From Ustilaginoidea virens (lineage: Eukaryota > Ascomycota > Sordariomycetes > Hypocreales > Clavicipitaceae), in assembly GCF_000687475.1 (NCBI RefSeq), contig NC_057319.1, positions 4,764,001 to 4,828,000 of the forward strand: a stretch of 64,000 bases of DNA. The letters run 5' to 3'. Below the pieces are notes generated by a model that worked only from the letters and a program-made list of their open reading frames with translations, searched no databases and was not told the DNA's origin. Below are positions 36,263-48,928 of this stretch, one piece after another; position 1 is the first letter of the stretch, and each line of letters starts with the position of its first letter. Both the position numbers and the translations under genes were made by a program.

Positions 36263-39200
36263 TTAGATGAAACCCTTTGACATACTAGGTACCCTGCTGA
36301 TGCTACCGGTTCTGTTGAGAGCATCTGGGCTGTCAATACGGCTTCGAAGGCTTTCGACCATGGAGGCCTTCTCCGACCTGAGGCCCTTCCAGCCTTCAAG
36401 CTCTTTTTCCAGCCGCAAAGCCTTTTCCTTTTCTTCCCGGAGCTCTCGTTCAGCTCGTCTTACTGATAGCTGAGTTGTCGACTCGGACGCCTGAAGCTCG
36501 TCGATTGTTTTCAAAAGCTTGTCAACCTTGTCTCGCATGCGGTTCACGTCCTCTGACAACTGAATGTTTTGCTTCTCTTTGCGTTCAATCTGTGATTGAA
36601 GATCCTTCACCGTGCGGTCGATATTGCGGTTTGAACGTTGCGATTTAGATCGCTCTGTCTCGTGGTCTTCCAGTTGAGATTCGAGCTTCAAAAAAAAAAA
36701 TTCAGGTTAGTATTCCAGTGCTACCGGACGGGCAAAAGTCTCATCGACGTACCTCCTGAATTCGCTTGTGTAAAAACTTAATGTCTTGGCTCGCGGTGGA
36801 GAATTCCTTGGTCTCCAAGTCTATCAGCTTGAGCTGGGCTTCGTTGAGAGTCTTCTCCAGGGCCGCTTTCTGTTTCTGAAGCTCTGTGCTCGCCTCGCGC
36901 TCGGCGGCGATTTCCTTCTGAACATCAGAAACGAGTGCCTCTGCGCGCCTCATCTTCTCAACTGCCGCTGCCGCAACGTCCTCTTGATGCGCGAGGCTAG
37001 ACCTGAGATCCAACACCGCCTTGTCCACGGTCGCGGCATCTCGAAGAGATGGGCTTTCACCCTGGACCAGCTCTTCCAACCCAGCCTTGGCTTCTTGAAG
37101 ACGAGCTTCCACACTTCGTTTTTCTCTCAGGAGCAGGTCGCGCTCCGACGTGATTTCGTCCACCGACGATCTCAATGTGCGTACTTGGGACAGCAGCGAC
37201 ACAACCTTGCCTTGCGCTTCGTTATGGGCATTGACGGCTTCGTCGCGAGAAGCAGCCACATCGGCAAGGGTAGACTCCAGACGAGACTTTTCTTTGGACC
37301 AGGTCGAGCTGTTCAAGACTTCGTCATCCCACTTGGAGCGGAGGTCGTCGAGCTCCTCGCGAAGTCGCGCGATTTCGGCTTGCTTGTAGAGCTTCTCTTG
37401 GCGGGCGAGGTCCAACTCCTTGGTCAGGGTGGTGAATTCTGCCTGGTACTTTTTGCGAGTCTGTTCCATGCTCGATTCCTTGTCCTCGATGTCCATGGCA
37501 CGCTGGCTGCGGTAATCCTCGAGCTCGTGCTGAAGTCGTTTCTTGGCCTGCGTGACCGATTGCAGGTCCGTCGAGATGTCCTCGATGCGTTCTTCCAGCC
37601 GCTGGTTCTGGCGCTGCAAGTCTTCGATGGCGGCATCCATTTTCTGCCGCTCGGCCATGACTTCGCTGTACGTGTCCTCCGATTCCTTCGCTTGTGCCTT
37701 GGCAAACTGCTCGGCGCGGCTTGCTTTGAGGACGGCAATTTCCGCCTGTTCCAGTTTGCCAAAGTACTCGTCTGCCCGGCCCTTGTACGTTTCCAGGCCG
37801 AGGGTGACGTCGGCCAGCTTTGAAGACTCTGCGTCGAGCCGGATTTGAAGGTCCGTGTATTCCTGCAAAAGCTGGCTGCGGCTTTGCGCCTCTTGCTCCC
37901 GCGCCATGGTCATTTCTTGAAGGTCTGATTTTGTGTCGCGCAGTTCTACTTCCAGCTTTGCCCTCTCGTGCCGCATCTTGTCAAAGTGAGACTTGACATC
38001 AGTCAACTCGGCAACCGCATCCTTGTGGCTGTGCAGTAGAGCGCGACGCGACTCTTCTTGGCTGTTCAGAACGTCGAGTATTTCCTCGTGAGTTCTAGCT
38101 TGGACATCCCGCAAGGATAGCTCGCCAGTGCGGATGTTCTTCTCGAGGGCCGAAACCTTCTTGCTCGAGTCGTCGAGCATTTCGTGCAGCCTACTGTTGA
38201 CCGATTCCAACTTTTGCATTCGTCGGAGAGAAGGGCTCTGCTCGCTCAGGAGCTCCTGGGTGGCGGAAGCGCTTCGATCCAACTGGCTTTGGAGGTGGCG
38301 GTTTTGCATCCGGGAGATTTGAAGCTGGTTCTGCAGCTCTTCCACTTCGGCTTTCAAGTCCATCCGGTTGTTGACGGCGAACGTGTCCACGGTCTTGTCC
38401 GACTTGCCAGTGTCGTGCAGCTCGGTGGTTTCCTGGTTAGCCTTTCTGGGAGTCGAGGTGTTCGAGAAACGACGTGCACCGAGCTTGATTGCTCGTCGAT
38501 GGCTCGGTGAGCCATTGCTGAAGGGCGCCTCGTTAAGGCTGATTTCCTCCAGCTTTGGTCGGCTTTCGCTGTCACGTCGCGTGGCTCGAAGCTCGGCAAT
38601 TTGGCTGTCTGCATTGACCCTGGCCGCCGTCTGCACCCGGAGGTTTTGCTGAAGCTCCTCAACCTTGCGTGCCAAATCCAGGGTTTTCAGCAGTGCCTTT
38701 TGCTTGCCATCATCCGAGGGGGGTGGAATGCGAATCTCGGGATCGACAGTCTTCAAAACGTTGAGCATTTGCGCGCGCAGATCTTGAAGTTCCTTGTCTC
38801 TGGCATCCAAGGTAGCCTGCAACGCTCGGGCGGTTGCTTGCGACTGCGTGCGCAGCTGACGTTCGGAATCGATTGTGCGATTTGCCTCTGCCAGCTGAAC
38901 AGTGAAATTGGAGGACGCCTTCTCTGCATTCCTGCTCGATTGTATTTCTCGGGCAACCTCGTGATTGAGATCCTCGAGGTTCAGCAACAGCTTTTCCGTC
39001 TTCTTCTCGAGAGACGCAATGGCAAGATGAGCGTCACCGAGCTGCTTGTTCAGGTTCGCATTCTGCTCCTCGAGCCTCGACTTCTCCTTCCGCAGACCAA
39101 TCACCTGGCCGCGAGCAGCCTCGTTGGCCCGGGAGGTAGATCTTGCAATCTCGAGTCCCTTTTGCTGCAGCTTGTTGAGGAGCGCCCGATTATCATTTTC

Positions 39201-42200
39201 TGACGCCGCTAGCCGGCTCTTGACTGTGTTGAGTTCCCGCCCCATCCTCTCCTTTGCTTGGTCATTCTTCAACCCAAACTCGCCAGATGATGCAATCAAC
39301 TTGTTCAGGCCCTCAATCTCGTGGTTAAGCTTGGCGCACTCCTCTTCGAACCAGCGCAATCGGTCGTGGGCAGCGTCCAAGTCCTTTCGTAGGCTAGCTT
39401 CCCTTTCTCGCGCCATCTTGGAGGCCTGACGCTCGCCGGAAACCTCGGCCTGGATTCGGGCTTCTTCGGCTTGCGTCTTCTCGACGCGAAGCCGCCGAAT
39501 CTCGTCCCGGGCTTCATCGCGCTCCCTTTCGACGGCGGAGCGCGCTTCCATCGTCCTCCTCAAAGTGTCCTGCTGAACGTAGAGCTCCTTCTCGATGACA
39601 ATTTTGGATTCGTTCAATGTATCGTACTCGTCCTTGAGAGTGCCGTATTTGTGTTCTCCAAGCAGTAAAACGTCGTCCCGGGATTGGCGTTCCCGGCTCA
39701 AGTCCATCTGGGTGCTGTACAGTTCTTCTTTGAGATCCTTAATCTGGGCCTCGAGGAGCGAGCGGTTCTGATCCGCCTGCGCATCTTCAGAGAGCCTGGC
39801 AGCAAGCAATGCCTTGGCTTCCTCGGCCTCGCGTTCGAGTTGAGAGTGCCTCGACTTCATGGCGTCGATTTCAGCTTGGACATCCCGGAACCTGCCGGAA
39901 ACCTTGTTTTTCTCCTCGGTCAGTGCTTTCTTCTGGTCCTCCAAGGCGCGTCGCTCGTGCTCAAACTTTCTCTTGTCGCTTCGGAGAAGAGCCAGCTCGC
40001 TCTCCTTGCTCCTGACCAAATCTTCGTAGTCTGTCGACGTCTTGGAGAGCTGTGAGAGCTGCTGTTTGACGTCTCTATTCTCTTGGCCAAGACGAGTTTC
40101 TCGTGACTTGGCCGCCTCGACCTCCTTTTGCGCGGTACGCAGCTGAAGTTGCGAATCCTGGTCTAGTCGCAGCAGCTTGCCTTCCAGATCTTGGGCTTTG
40201 CGGTCTTTGAGGTTCAGCTGGCTCTGGAGCACTTTGACCTCGTCAGCAAGGGCAGCTTCGCGCTCGCTCCGTTCGGCTTGCTTTTGAGAAATTTCCTTGA
40301 TGGCGTCCTCCAGCTCGGCATTTTTCGCCGACAGCTTGCTCTTCTCTTCCTCCAATTTGCCAATCAGCGAGGCTGCCTGCTCCAGCTGGAGTCTAAACTT
40401 CTCCACCTCCTCTTCCGCCCGGCCCTTGGCTGCCATGAGATCGTCGAGCTGGTCTTCCAATCTTTCCTGGTCGTCGATTGCGCCCGCGAGCTTTTCTTCG
40501 AGCTCGGCCTCTCGAGTCTGAAGTCGCTTGAATATCTCCTCCTTGTCCAAGGCCAGAGCCCGTTCGCTCTCCAGTGTCTGCTGAATTCGCACCATTTCGG
40601 CATGTGTGTTGCGGCGGTCATCTTCCAGCTTGGCGCGTTTCTCGGCATCGAGCCGCATCTTCTCGTTCAGCTGCTTGATCATGAGGTCTCGCTTCTTCAC
40701 CTCGGTGGCGGTGTGGGTGGCTCCGAGCAGAGGCTTCATCTTAACAATGAGCTGCCACCACGGGTTCTCGGCCAGATCCAAGTAGACATTGAAGTTCCTC
40801 TGGATGATCCTCGTTGCCTCGGTTCGGAAAAGCCTCTTGTAGGCCGCCCGCCTCTGGACAAAGCCTCTGGCTACCGACTGGAATCGAGCCATGATCTCGG
40901 TGATCAAGGCGTCTCTCTGCTCTTCCAGTTCCGCCAGAACGCCAGCCCGGAAGAAGACTTTTGTCAGGCCTACGCGGTAGAGTGTTTTGTCGAGGCAGAG
41001 CTTTCCCAGCATCATGGCCGCGGCCGCCTGTCCCTCCAAGTATCCGCTGGGCATGTTGGAGCAGAGGACTTCGTATCGTTGGCGGAACTCGGCGAACGGA
41101 AGTCTGTTGGGGAACCCCGTTCTCGCAATCCTTATGCCTTCCAAAACACCGTTGCAGCGCAGTTGGTCCAGCACGAGGAGGTTGTTGAACTGCTTTGGAC
41201 GCTTCTTGTGGTTGGGAAGAATGCATCGCACAAAGTGAGGATGTGTGGAATGAAGCTGCGCCATGAGGCTGTGTAGTTGCTCCTTGTGTCTTTGGGCAAC
41301 AGTGCGGAAGAGTCCCTTTTTCACCCGACTGCGGCCAATCCCAAGCTCCTCGTCGGTGTCGGCACAGTCGGCGAAAAGCTCGCCAATGTGTCTGTTGGAT
41401 GATGAAGCGAGCAGGCGCGTGATGTTATCGTTCAGCGGGTCCTTGTTCTTCTCCAACCATCCTTCGGTAGAGTATTCCACCTCGGCCGCGTAATGGGTGA
41501 GCAGGAAGCCGTGTCCAAGCCGGGAGGGTCTGTATTTGGTTGACTTCTTGTCCCACAGCGAGTGCAGCTTCTCGGTGAAGGACCTGTCCGTCGCCTTCGG
41601 CATGACGCAGTCTTCGTCGAGGCATGAAAAGACTCCGATAGGGTTCGACAGTTCAATGAGGTCAATGGTAGGCTGCAAATCACGACCGAAATCGATAAAC
41701 TGCCACTCAATCTGCTCCCGGGAATACTCCTCTTGCTCAAGGACAAACATGTGGTGGTTGAAAAACTGCTGGAGCTTTTCGTTTGTGTAGTTGATGCACA
41801 ACTGCTCGAAACTGTTGTCCTCGAAGATTTCAAAACCGGCAATGTCAAGGACCCCGATAAAGTGAGAGTCTTCCATGCCCATGCCAGTCCTGTCCAGCTG
41901 TCGATTGATGCGGGAAACAAGGTCTCCGAAACCGCGTTCGTAGATGCCCTTGGACAAGGCGTCCAAGCTGAGTCGAACCTGTTCCGGTGTTTGCACCTTC
42001 TCAACCCACTCTTTCCCAGCCTTCACCTTTGGATGAAGCAGGCCCTGAACAAAGGGCTCCACGGGGACCTGGAGAAGCTTGCACACAATCGCCACCTGCT
42101 CCTTTGCTTCCGGGGTCAGGCGAGCTTGATCGGCAGCACGGCTCTCCTTGACAACCTCGATGTTGCCCAGGTGCAGGACCGCGGCCACTGTGCGCAGAAT

Positions 42201-43560
42201 GGAAAGTTGCTCCTCGTCCGAAAACCCCATAACCTCAAAGGCCTCCATCAAAGAATTCCACTCGTCCGCGTCAGATACTCCGACAATGCTGTCGTGGCCA
42301 TTCCGGGTATAAGCAAAGTGTTGAACGCCCAGCCCGTCCAGGAGCAACTGCTTCTTGATCTGACCGCTAGCTCCCTTCAGAAGCTGGTAAAAGATGTGGT
42401 AGCTGCGTTCGTGGGAGTTGATGCGCACGACTCGTGATTTCTCAAGCAAGTACCAGTCGATGAAGGCTCCGGCGATGGAGCCGGTCCTGTTGAATTCGAT
42501 GCGGATAAACTTTCCGAATCGAGACGAGTTGTGGTTCCGAACCGTCTGCGCGTTACCGAACGCTTCCAGTATCGGATTGGCCCGCAGGATCTGCTGAGAC
42601 AGGTTCGCGTGGTGAGACCGACTTCGTGTTGGCGCTTCGGACGGAGCCACAGCTGCCAGGTACTGGATGACTTTTTTGGTGTTTTCCGTCTTGCCCGCAC
42701 CAGATTCGCCAGTGACCAGGATGCTTTGGTTTCTACCCTCCTCGACCAAGTTCCGGAAAGCTTCGTCGGCCATGGCGAAAATGTGCGGTTTGGTGTCTTC
42801 TCGGCTTCGGCCTTTGTACATGTTGATGTACTCGTTTGTGTAGATGGGCAGCGGACAGTAGGGGTTGACTGTGACAAGAAAAAGCCCCGAGTAGGTGTAG
42901 ATCAAATCCGACTGGTATCGCATATGGAGGTTGTGGACGACCGAGGCCTCGTTTAAATGCGTCAACTCGGCCATGTCGTTTGCTTTGTCGAATTTCGCAG
43001 GATTGACCTTGTCAACGCTTTCCGTGTCGAGTTCTCGCTGCTGCAAAATCCGTCAGTCTTTACTACAGGCAACGTTGCGATCCAGGCAGGGGACTGACAG
43101 TTCCGTCCTCGGTTTGAACGACGATGCGGTTGGCCCCAATGTCTTTTACAACCCATCCCTTGATGAAGGCAAGCTGCGGATCCTTAACCCACACATATCG
43201 CTTTCCTGAAAAGTCATTTTCTCCCTCGATGCCATTGACCGTAACAAGCTCGCGCTTCATCTCTTCAGACTTGATAAATGAAGGTGCGAACGTGCTAGAG
43301 GTGGGTGTTGCATTTCGCGACTCGTTCCTTTGGTGCCGCACAGCGGTCGCTGGCGCGAGGAGAGTGGCTCCAAAGGAGTTGTTGGACAGGGACCGGCCAT
43401 GAGAGGCAGGTGATGACAAGCCAAGACCTGGTGTTGACGAGGAATATAGCGCCGACTTTGGTCTACCAGCACTTTGCACCACAGGTGAGGATGAAGGAGA
43501 CGCCGCTCGGACAAAGGGATTGCTACGGCGTTGGGCCGAGCTCTTTGAATTGAGCGACAT
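36263..43560 (-). CDS. Class II (conventional) myosin heavy chain
   Basis: Actin motor of the cytokinetic ring at septa. Three exons (43560-43099, 43040-36753, 36685-36263; introns 43041-43098 and 36686-36752) give 2390 residues. Residues 1-95 are Ser-rich; an SH3-like N-terminal subdomain follows (KRYVWVKDPQLAFIKGWVV). The motor has a P-loop GESGAGKTENTKK near residue 265, switch I NHNSSRFGKF, switch II DIAGFEIFEDNSFEQLCINY near 550, and the SH1 region RCNGVLEGIRI. One IQ-like neck segment is visible (FQSVARGFVQRRAAYKRLF). From about residue 900 to near the end there is a very long heptad-rich coiled coil, interrupted near residue 1650 by a Ser/Pro-rich break (SNGSPSHRRAIKLGARRFSN). The tail ends in a non-helical piece with Ser/Arg (SISRVPSMSKGFI). 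It corresponds to myoB/myo2-type fungal myosins. Several long opposite-strand frames here are shadows. Confidence 0.96.
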
Positions 43561-44457
43561 TGTCAGTTTCGAGCATCAACACCACGGTCTTGTTGACGTG
43601 TTGCCCCGTGATTGTTGGCAGCCAATGGTCGTCATCCGGGCGTAAAACAGACTCCGTTTCAACTGGCTGAAACCAACGAAATGCAAAAGCTCTGCGTGCC
43701 ACTCGTTGGGCGGAAGATGAGAGCCAGATGAGGGAGAGAATGGGTTCAAAGACTGGAGGATAGAAGTCGGAATCCAGGCGCGTGGTCTAACAAGGATGAT
43801 CCCGCCTTCCCGTGGGTTGCCGGGGTGAGCCCCCTCCAAAGTAAACAGAGGCTGTCCACGTGACTTGACGTCTATTTGCTTGCTGCCTCCCAATGCGCTA
43901 GTGCAAACTGGGAATAAGGGCATTTCACCCGGGCCTTAACTCCCAGCCGCAAACGAGAGCGCCCCGTTCGACGTTTTTACTTTTGAAAATTTGCCCTGCC
44001 AAATCCAAAACGGATCCCCCGTCATGTTCGCGTCTACAGATTGCTAAGTTCATCACAAAGGCTCCCCCCCCCCCTTGTAACACGGGTAAAATTGATAGCT
44101 ACGTCTCCCATTTACGCTGTGAGCGACGCAGCGTCCTATTTTATTGGCTAGAATTCACGTGGCCTTGTGTTCATTCTGGCTTTTTATTATCCTTCTTTTT
44201 GCTTTCTTCCCTTACTGAATGCGCTTCGCGCACACGCTTTTCCGGCTTGGACGTCACGCCAATCTTCGCTTCGCCAAGGGTTTTCCTAAAGCTTCATTTC
44301 ACGGATCACGCCTGGACGCTTTAGCGCCCCAACGCTTGGAGCTGGTCGGTAACTTGGTCTAGCATTTGCTAGGGTCTGATTTGCCGAGTCTTTATATATC
44401 GCTTGCCAGGTGTGTCGCCAACCCAAATGCTCCGCCCAGGCCAATCTGGATTTGAAG
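43561..44457. promoter_or_regulatory. Divergent promoter region of myosin and Red1-like genes
   Basis: This 897 bp separates the divergent start codons of the myosin (43560) and the Red1-like gene (44458). It contains a C run (about 44065-44074). A TATA-like TTTATATATC lies at about 44391-44400, some 60 bp upstream of the plus-strand ATG. Confidence 0.5.
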
Positions 44458-47400
44458 ATGAGCCAGTCGGGATACCGATACGTGTTGCCTGATGGCTACA
44501 GTTTGCATCAAGGTTTCGGCTCTTGCATACAGTCCGTCCACGACTCTGCGACACAACCTGCTGGGAGCGTTTCTTATGGCCTGTCGGCGGGACACGGCGA
44601 TGCTCCTGCTCCCGCCTATGGAAGCATGATTCCTGGGTTGGGTCTGGGACGACCCAGCAACGCAACGCCCGGGTCGAGCCTAGAATTACCTGCACCAGCT
44701 GCAGCGTGGCAACCAGGGCCGCCGAATCCCCCCTTTCACGATTCGGCTGCGCAAATTCCGCATAGGGGTCACGTTGCGTCGAAAGAATCCGGTTCCGTCC
44801 CGTCTGGGGCCACGGGCTCAGAAGATGGCGAGGCTACAGAAGACGGAGAACTTGAGGATGTGTATGAACCTATGGAAACCGTCACAGATATGACACGAAA
44901 AGAGCTGCCAGATGTCGTCGGAAACCAAGACTCTACGGAAGCTGGGCATCTTTCAAATGATACCAGAGAACGATCTGGGTCATATTCGCCGTACCTGTCT
45001 CCCCATGAATTGCCACAGCCTAGCTCCCGTTTACCTAGCTCTCCAATAGGTAAGTGCGCCCGTTGCACAGTGCCTTGCTTCAGAATCGTCGCAGCGAGTT
45101 GACAGATTACAGTGCAAATGCAGTCCAACGCTGGTCCACCTACTTCCAAGTCGTCAACTGGCGATCAAGTTACCTCACAGTCGACAACGAATCATTCTGA
45201 GCAGACGCATCTATCCGGTTTGTCGCATTTGGAAGACGCCAGAAAACAGGCCAGTGACACCATACTTCGCCTGTGGCCATTCAACGTCCGATATCAAACT
45301 TATGTCGAGGAAGGAGTCGATGAGACACTTTTGAAGTCTTTGTTCAAGGACCTAGGCCTTGAGATTCTCGAGACGAAGCGTGTCCCTGAGCAGCCGCGCT
45401 TAAAGTCGACCCCGCCAGTTGAACGTCCTAAACCAAGACCGAGCATCGTCGAAACGAAACCTACCAAGTCATCAACGTCGGCGGCCGAAGAACGCAAAGA
45501 CCGCATAGCTCGGCTTCTTGCTGCAAAGGGGTCGAAACCAGCTCCTGCAGCGGCATTGGCTCCCGTGCCGCCAGTGAACTCAGCTGCTGCAGAGGCCAAG
45601 GAATCCGTGGCCAAGGGCTCCAAGCCGTCATTGACACAGTCGGAAAAGTCCAAACTGTTGCAGGAAAAAATGGCTGCTCTTCAAAAGGCCCGCGAAGCAC
45701 TGCAGCTGCGAAAGTCGGAACATTCCGAAGGAGGCGACTCCAGCAAAAGCGCCTCAACCCCGGCGTCTTGCAAGGCTGTGAATGGTGGTGGCATGGATGT
45801 GTCTGGTATTTCAGGACCAGGGCTTACAGCGTCCATACCCGAGTCATCGTTACCGCAGACAAGGCAAGTCGTACCCACCCCCGATTCTGTTGGACAGCCT
45901 GCAGCAACTCCAAGGATATTGGAAGTCCAGCATTCACACGCAGCTCCAGCCTTTGATCGAAACGTGGAGTCTCGTCCCTTCCTGATAAACGTGAGCGACG
46001 ACGAGAATGACGAAGACGAGGAAATGGAAATCGACTCGCCGGGACGGCCGGAGACACCGTCCAATCTTCCCGGTACGCCAGGGCAGCGCGGCGCTTCGTT
46101 GCAGCACCCTGCTACTTTGTCAGATTCCGCTCCTGTCCGCCAGGCGGGGAGTCAAGCGTCGATATCATCCCCGCTGAGAACCGCGAGCCGAGATCACAGC
46201 GGGGACTTGGAGAGCATGAACAAGCAAATTGAGGAGATGAAGCAGAAGATTGCAGAAGCCGAAGCTCGTAAGAGGGCCAAGAATTCTCGAGCCTGCTCCC
46301 CGGTCCTCTCTCCGCGCAACGGCAGCTCGGTTGATGGAGGCTCGGGCTTTGCCAGCCATCAAGCTACGCCAGGTACCCCTTGCCTGGAGCCGGACCCAGC
46401 TGTCCGTCCGCAACCGAGCAGACGCTCGCGTTCCCGCGTTGCAAGCGAACGTTTACCATTACTCGAAGCTCGGCGCAGAGAGCAGCTCGAGAAACTCAAA
46501 AGCCTCCAGTCCGAAGTTGCCAAGATTGAAAGGGAGCTGGAAGCGGACTTGGTCGAAGAGCGGCGACTTAAAAGAGACATGTTGAATTCCGACTCGGACA
46601 AGAACGGCGATGTTGAAGATGTCGTTGTTCCATTGCTCACTTCAGGATCTGCTTCAACCCACGAAGGGATCAGCATGGCGGGGGAACCGGCTCCACAATC
46701 CACGGACGAGGACGAAGCAATGCCGTTATTCGAAGCCCAGGATGAAGCGCCGTCTACCCGCTCATCCGATTCCAACAAAGTCGCCCATTCGTGCGGCGAC
46801 GTGGGCGAGCGGCCGGATGGAGGGTCATATGAGGCAGGCAACCTATCTCCCGGAAAGGAGACACTGATTGAACATGCCGCATCCAGCGCCGCTGCCATGG
46901 TCGACGGCCGTGAAGATGTGGCAATGGAAGATACTGGCTACTCGGCGGACGAAGATGCTGAAGCGGAATCTGACGATGACTACGAGCCCGCAGATGCCGC
47001 TCCACCACTGCCTGCGGAGGTTAGCAGAGATGACATGGAGATGCGGGAGAGAGACTCGGCAGTTGCGGCAGAAGCGGTTCCGGCTACTGATCAAACCATG
47101 TTGGCCCCAGATGGGTTCACGGAGGCAGCAGACAACCTAGGAAATGGACATGGATATGACGCCAACGCAGCGGCGGCGAGCGAATGCAAAGTGCCTGACG
47201 CTTCCAGGTCCAAGTTTGTGCCGTATGAGACGCCGCTGCAGTACTTTCACGCGTACCGGTTCCATCCACAGTTCAAGCAGACTGTGGCCGGTGGGTTGCG
47301 CTCGTTAACGTACAGCAATAAAATTGATGTGAAGAAGGAATTGTGCCCGGACGAGCTCAGTGGTCAGCAATGCCCAAGGGGAAGCCGGTGCGACTTTCAG

Positions 47401-47754
47401 CATTTCGAGACAATGCAAGCCCCCGGTGAGTGACTCGTGCCTGAGTGGCTACTTGGGAAGAAAAAGAAGAAGAAGAAGAAGAGAAAAGGTTCAACAGCGT
47501 GGCAGCTCGAGGGCGAGGACTGACAAGCCCGGATTTGGACAGACGATCAGATCCTGCTCCAACTGGGGGCAGCCGACCACTACGATGAGAAGCAACGAAC
47601 CGAGTACATCAGTGGTCTAAGGCAACTCCTCACCACCTATCGAAACCAGAGAGTCAAGGACTTTAACACAATCAGCCAAGGAATTGTTGATTATCGGGCG
47701 AGATTCCTGGGGGACAAGACCAAAATCCTTCCTCTGGGTCATGTTGCTCTTTGA
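44458..47754 (+). CDS. Red1/ZFC3H1-type zinc-finger protein
   Basis: Three exons (44458-45049, 45113-47425, 47543-47754; introns 45050-45112 and 47426-47542) give 1038 residues. Most of the chain is disordered: acidic stretches (EDGEATEDGELEDVYEPME; DDENDEDEEMEID), a helix LRLWPFNVRYQTYVEEGVD, and coiled coils (KQIEEMKQKIAEAEARKRAKN; EQLEKLKSLQSEVAKIEREL). Near residue 942 is a compact Cys3His finger, CPDELSGQQCPRGSRCDFQH (C-x8-C-x5-C-x3-H), the zf-C3H1 type found in fission yeast Red1 and human ZFC3H1. It is followed by a helical end reading DQILLQLGAADHYDEKQR. By family, such proteins scaffold the MTREC/PAXT complex that sends nuclear RNAs to the exosome; that role is inferred here. The start at 44458 (MSQSGYRYVLPDGYS) is the best in-frame ATG; one 30 nt upstream is out of frame. 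Confidence 0.82.
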
Positions 47755-48928
47755 GCAGAAGCCTCGGCCGACCATTATACACGACGAGAAACGCATAGCT
47801 TATTTTGTTCTGTGCCCCTTTTCTTCCTGTCGTTTCGTTGTCTTGTTGAAATTTCCCCGTTGTAAAGCATATGCATACGGTCTCTGCTTCCCTTTTTTCT
47901 TTCTTCCTTTCCCCCCCTTTCCCCTCCCAGCTACCGTTGGTGTGAGCGCAAGTTCTCGCCATGTACCTCTCGCCACCAAGCGTCCCTCGCTGGCTGGCAA
48001 CGCCGGTTGTCGCCAAAGCGGGCGGCGTGCATTATTATCCATTACTGTTCAGGCGTTGTCCGGAAGTAGTTCGTCTTCTTTGTCACGATACCCCCCCTTT
48101 CCCCCCTGCCTGGTTCCTCGCCGGCTCGGGCGTCCTCTCGTGTAACCCTCCCTTAGGGCTTGTGGCGTGGTTCCGAGCCATTGTGTCTAGTCTGGTAAGT
48201 TTGGTCAGCACCCGTGTTGTGACGGTGTCGTCGTGACGCCGGCGAGGAAAGCTCTGGTGTGTGATTTTTCTTCTTCTTGGTTGCCTCGGGACATGGCGGG
48301 CCGACTGACTGTCCGCACGCGTAGCCATTTTGTGAGTTGTGAGATGCGTGTTGCTGCTGCGGTACGAGACGGAAGGGTTGGCAGTAGATATGGGCGCGTA
48401 ATCGTCGCCGTGTCGAGGTATCGGGGTCTCATGCTCGCTGGCAGGTATTTGTCGGCCGGGGATCCCAGCCCAGACCACGATTTCATGCCGTAATAGTACA
48501 TTTTGATTCACGTCACTCTGATGCTCAAACGACGGTGCAGTTGCAGCCAGGCGCGTAGTTTTCTCTTTTTTTTTTTTTTTTTTTTGGGTAAATGCTGGAA
48601 TTCTACGGGGTCTGCATAAATGTAACGAAACGGAGCCATGATAGCCACCACCACCACAAGGTGCACCTCGTGTGGTAAAAGACCGCTTCCACGGCGCGGC
48701 ACTCGCAACCGCCACGGCGTATTCCGACCCGGGGCTGGGTGGAAGAGACGCGTTGGGAAACTCTGCGCCGACGAAACGAGGACAAACTTGACTAGAGCTT
48801 TCAGGCGTTGAGAGATTCGTCAGCCGTAAGGCGCTGCTTGCTATCTATCATTGGATTCTTTTCGCGTTCGCGACTACGCCAATCCCCCCCGTTGTGCACG
48901 TACAACACCAACGCGTCCTCGAGCTTGC
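47755..48928. other. Convergent intergenic region
   Basis: This 1.17 kb separates the stops of the Red1-like gene and the lipase gene. It has T/C-rich stretches (about 47880-47930, 48085-48110) and a T run at 48568-48585. No gene is recognised. Confidence 0.6.

Noticed and set aside
40191..41276. 361-codon plus-strand frame, with a similar one at 36786-37823
   Set aside because: Both are opposite the myosin coiled-coil and motor exons; a long frame is expected opposite heptad-rich GC3-biased codons.
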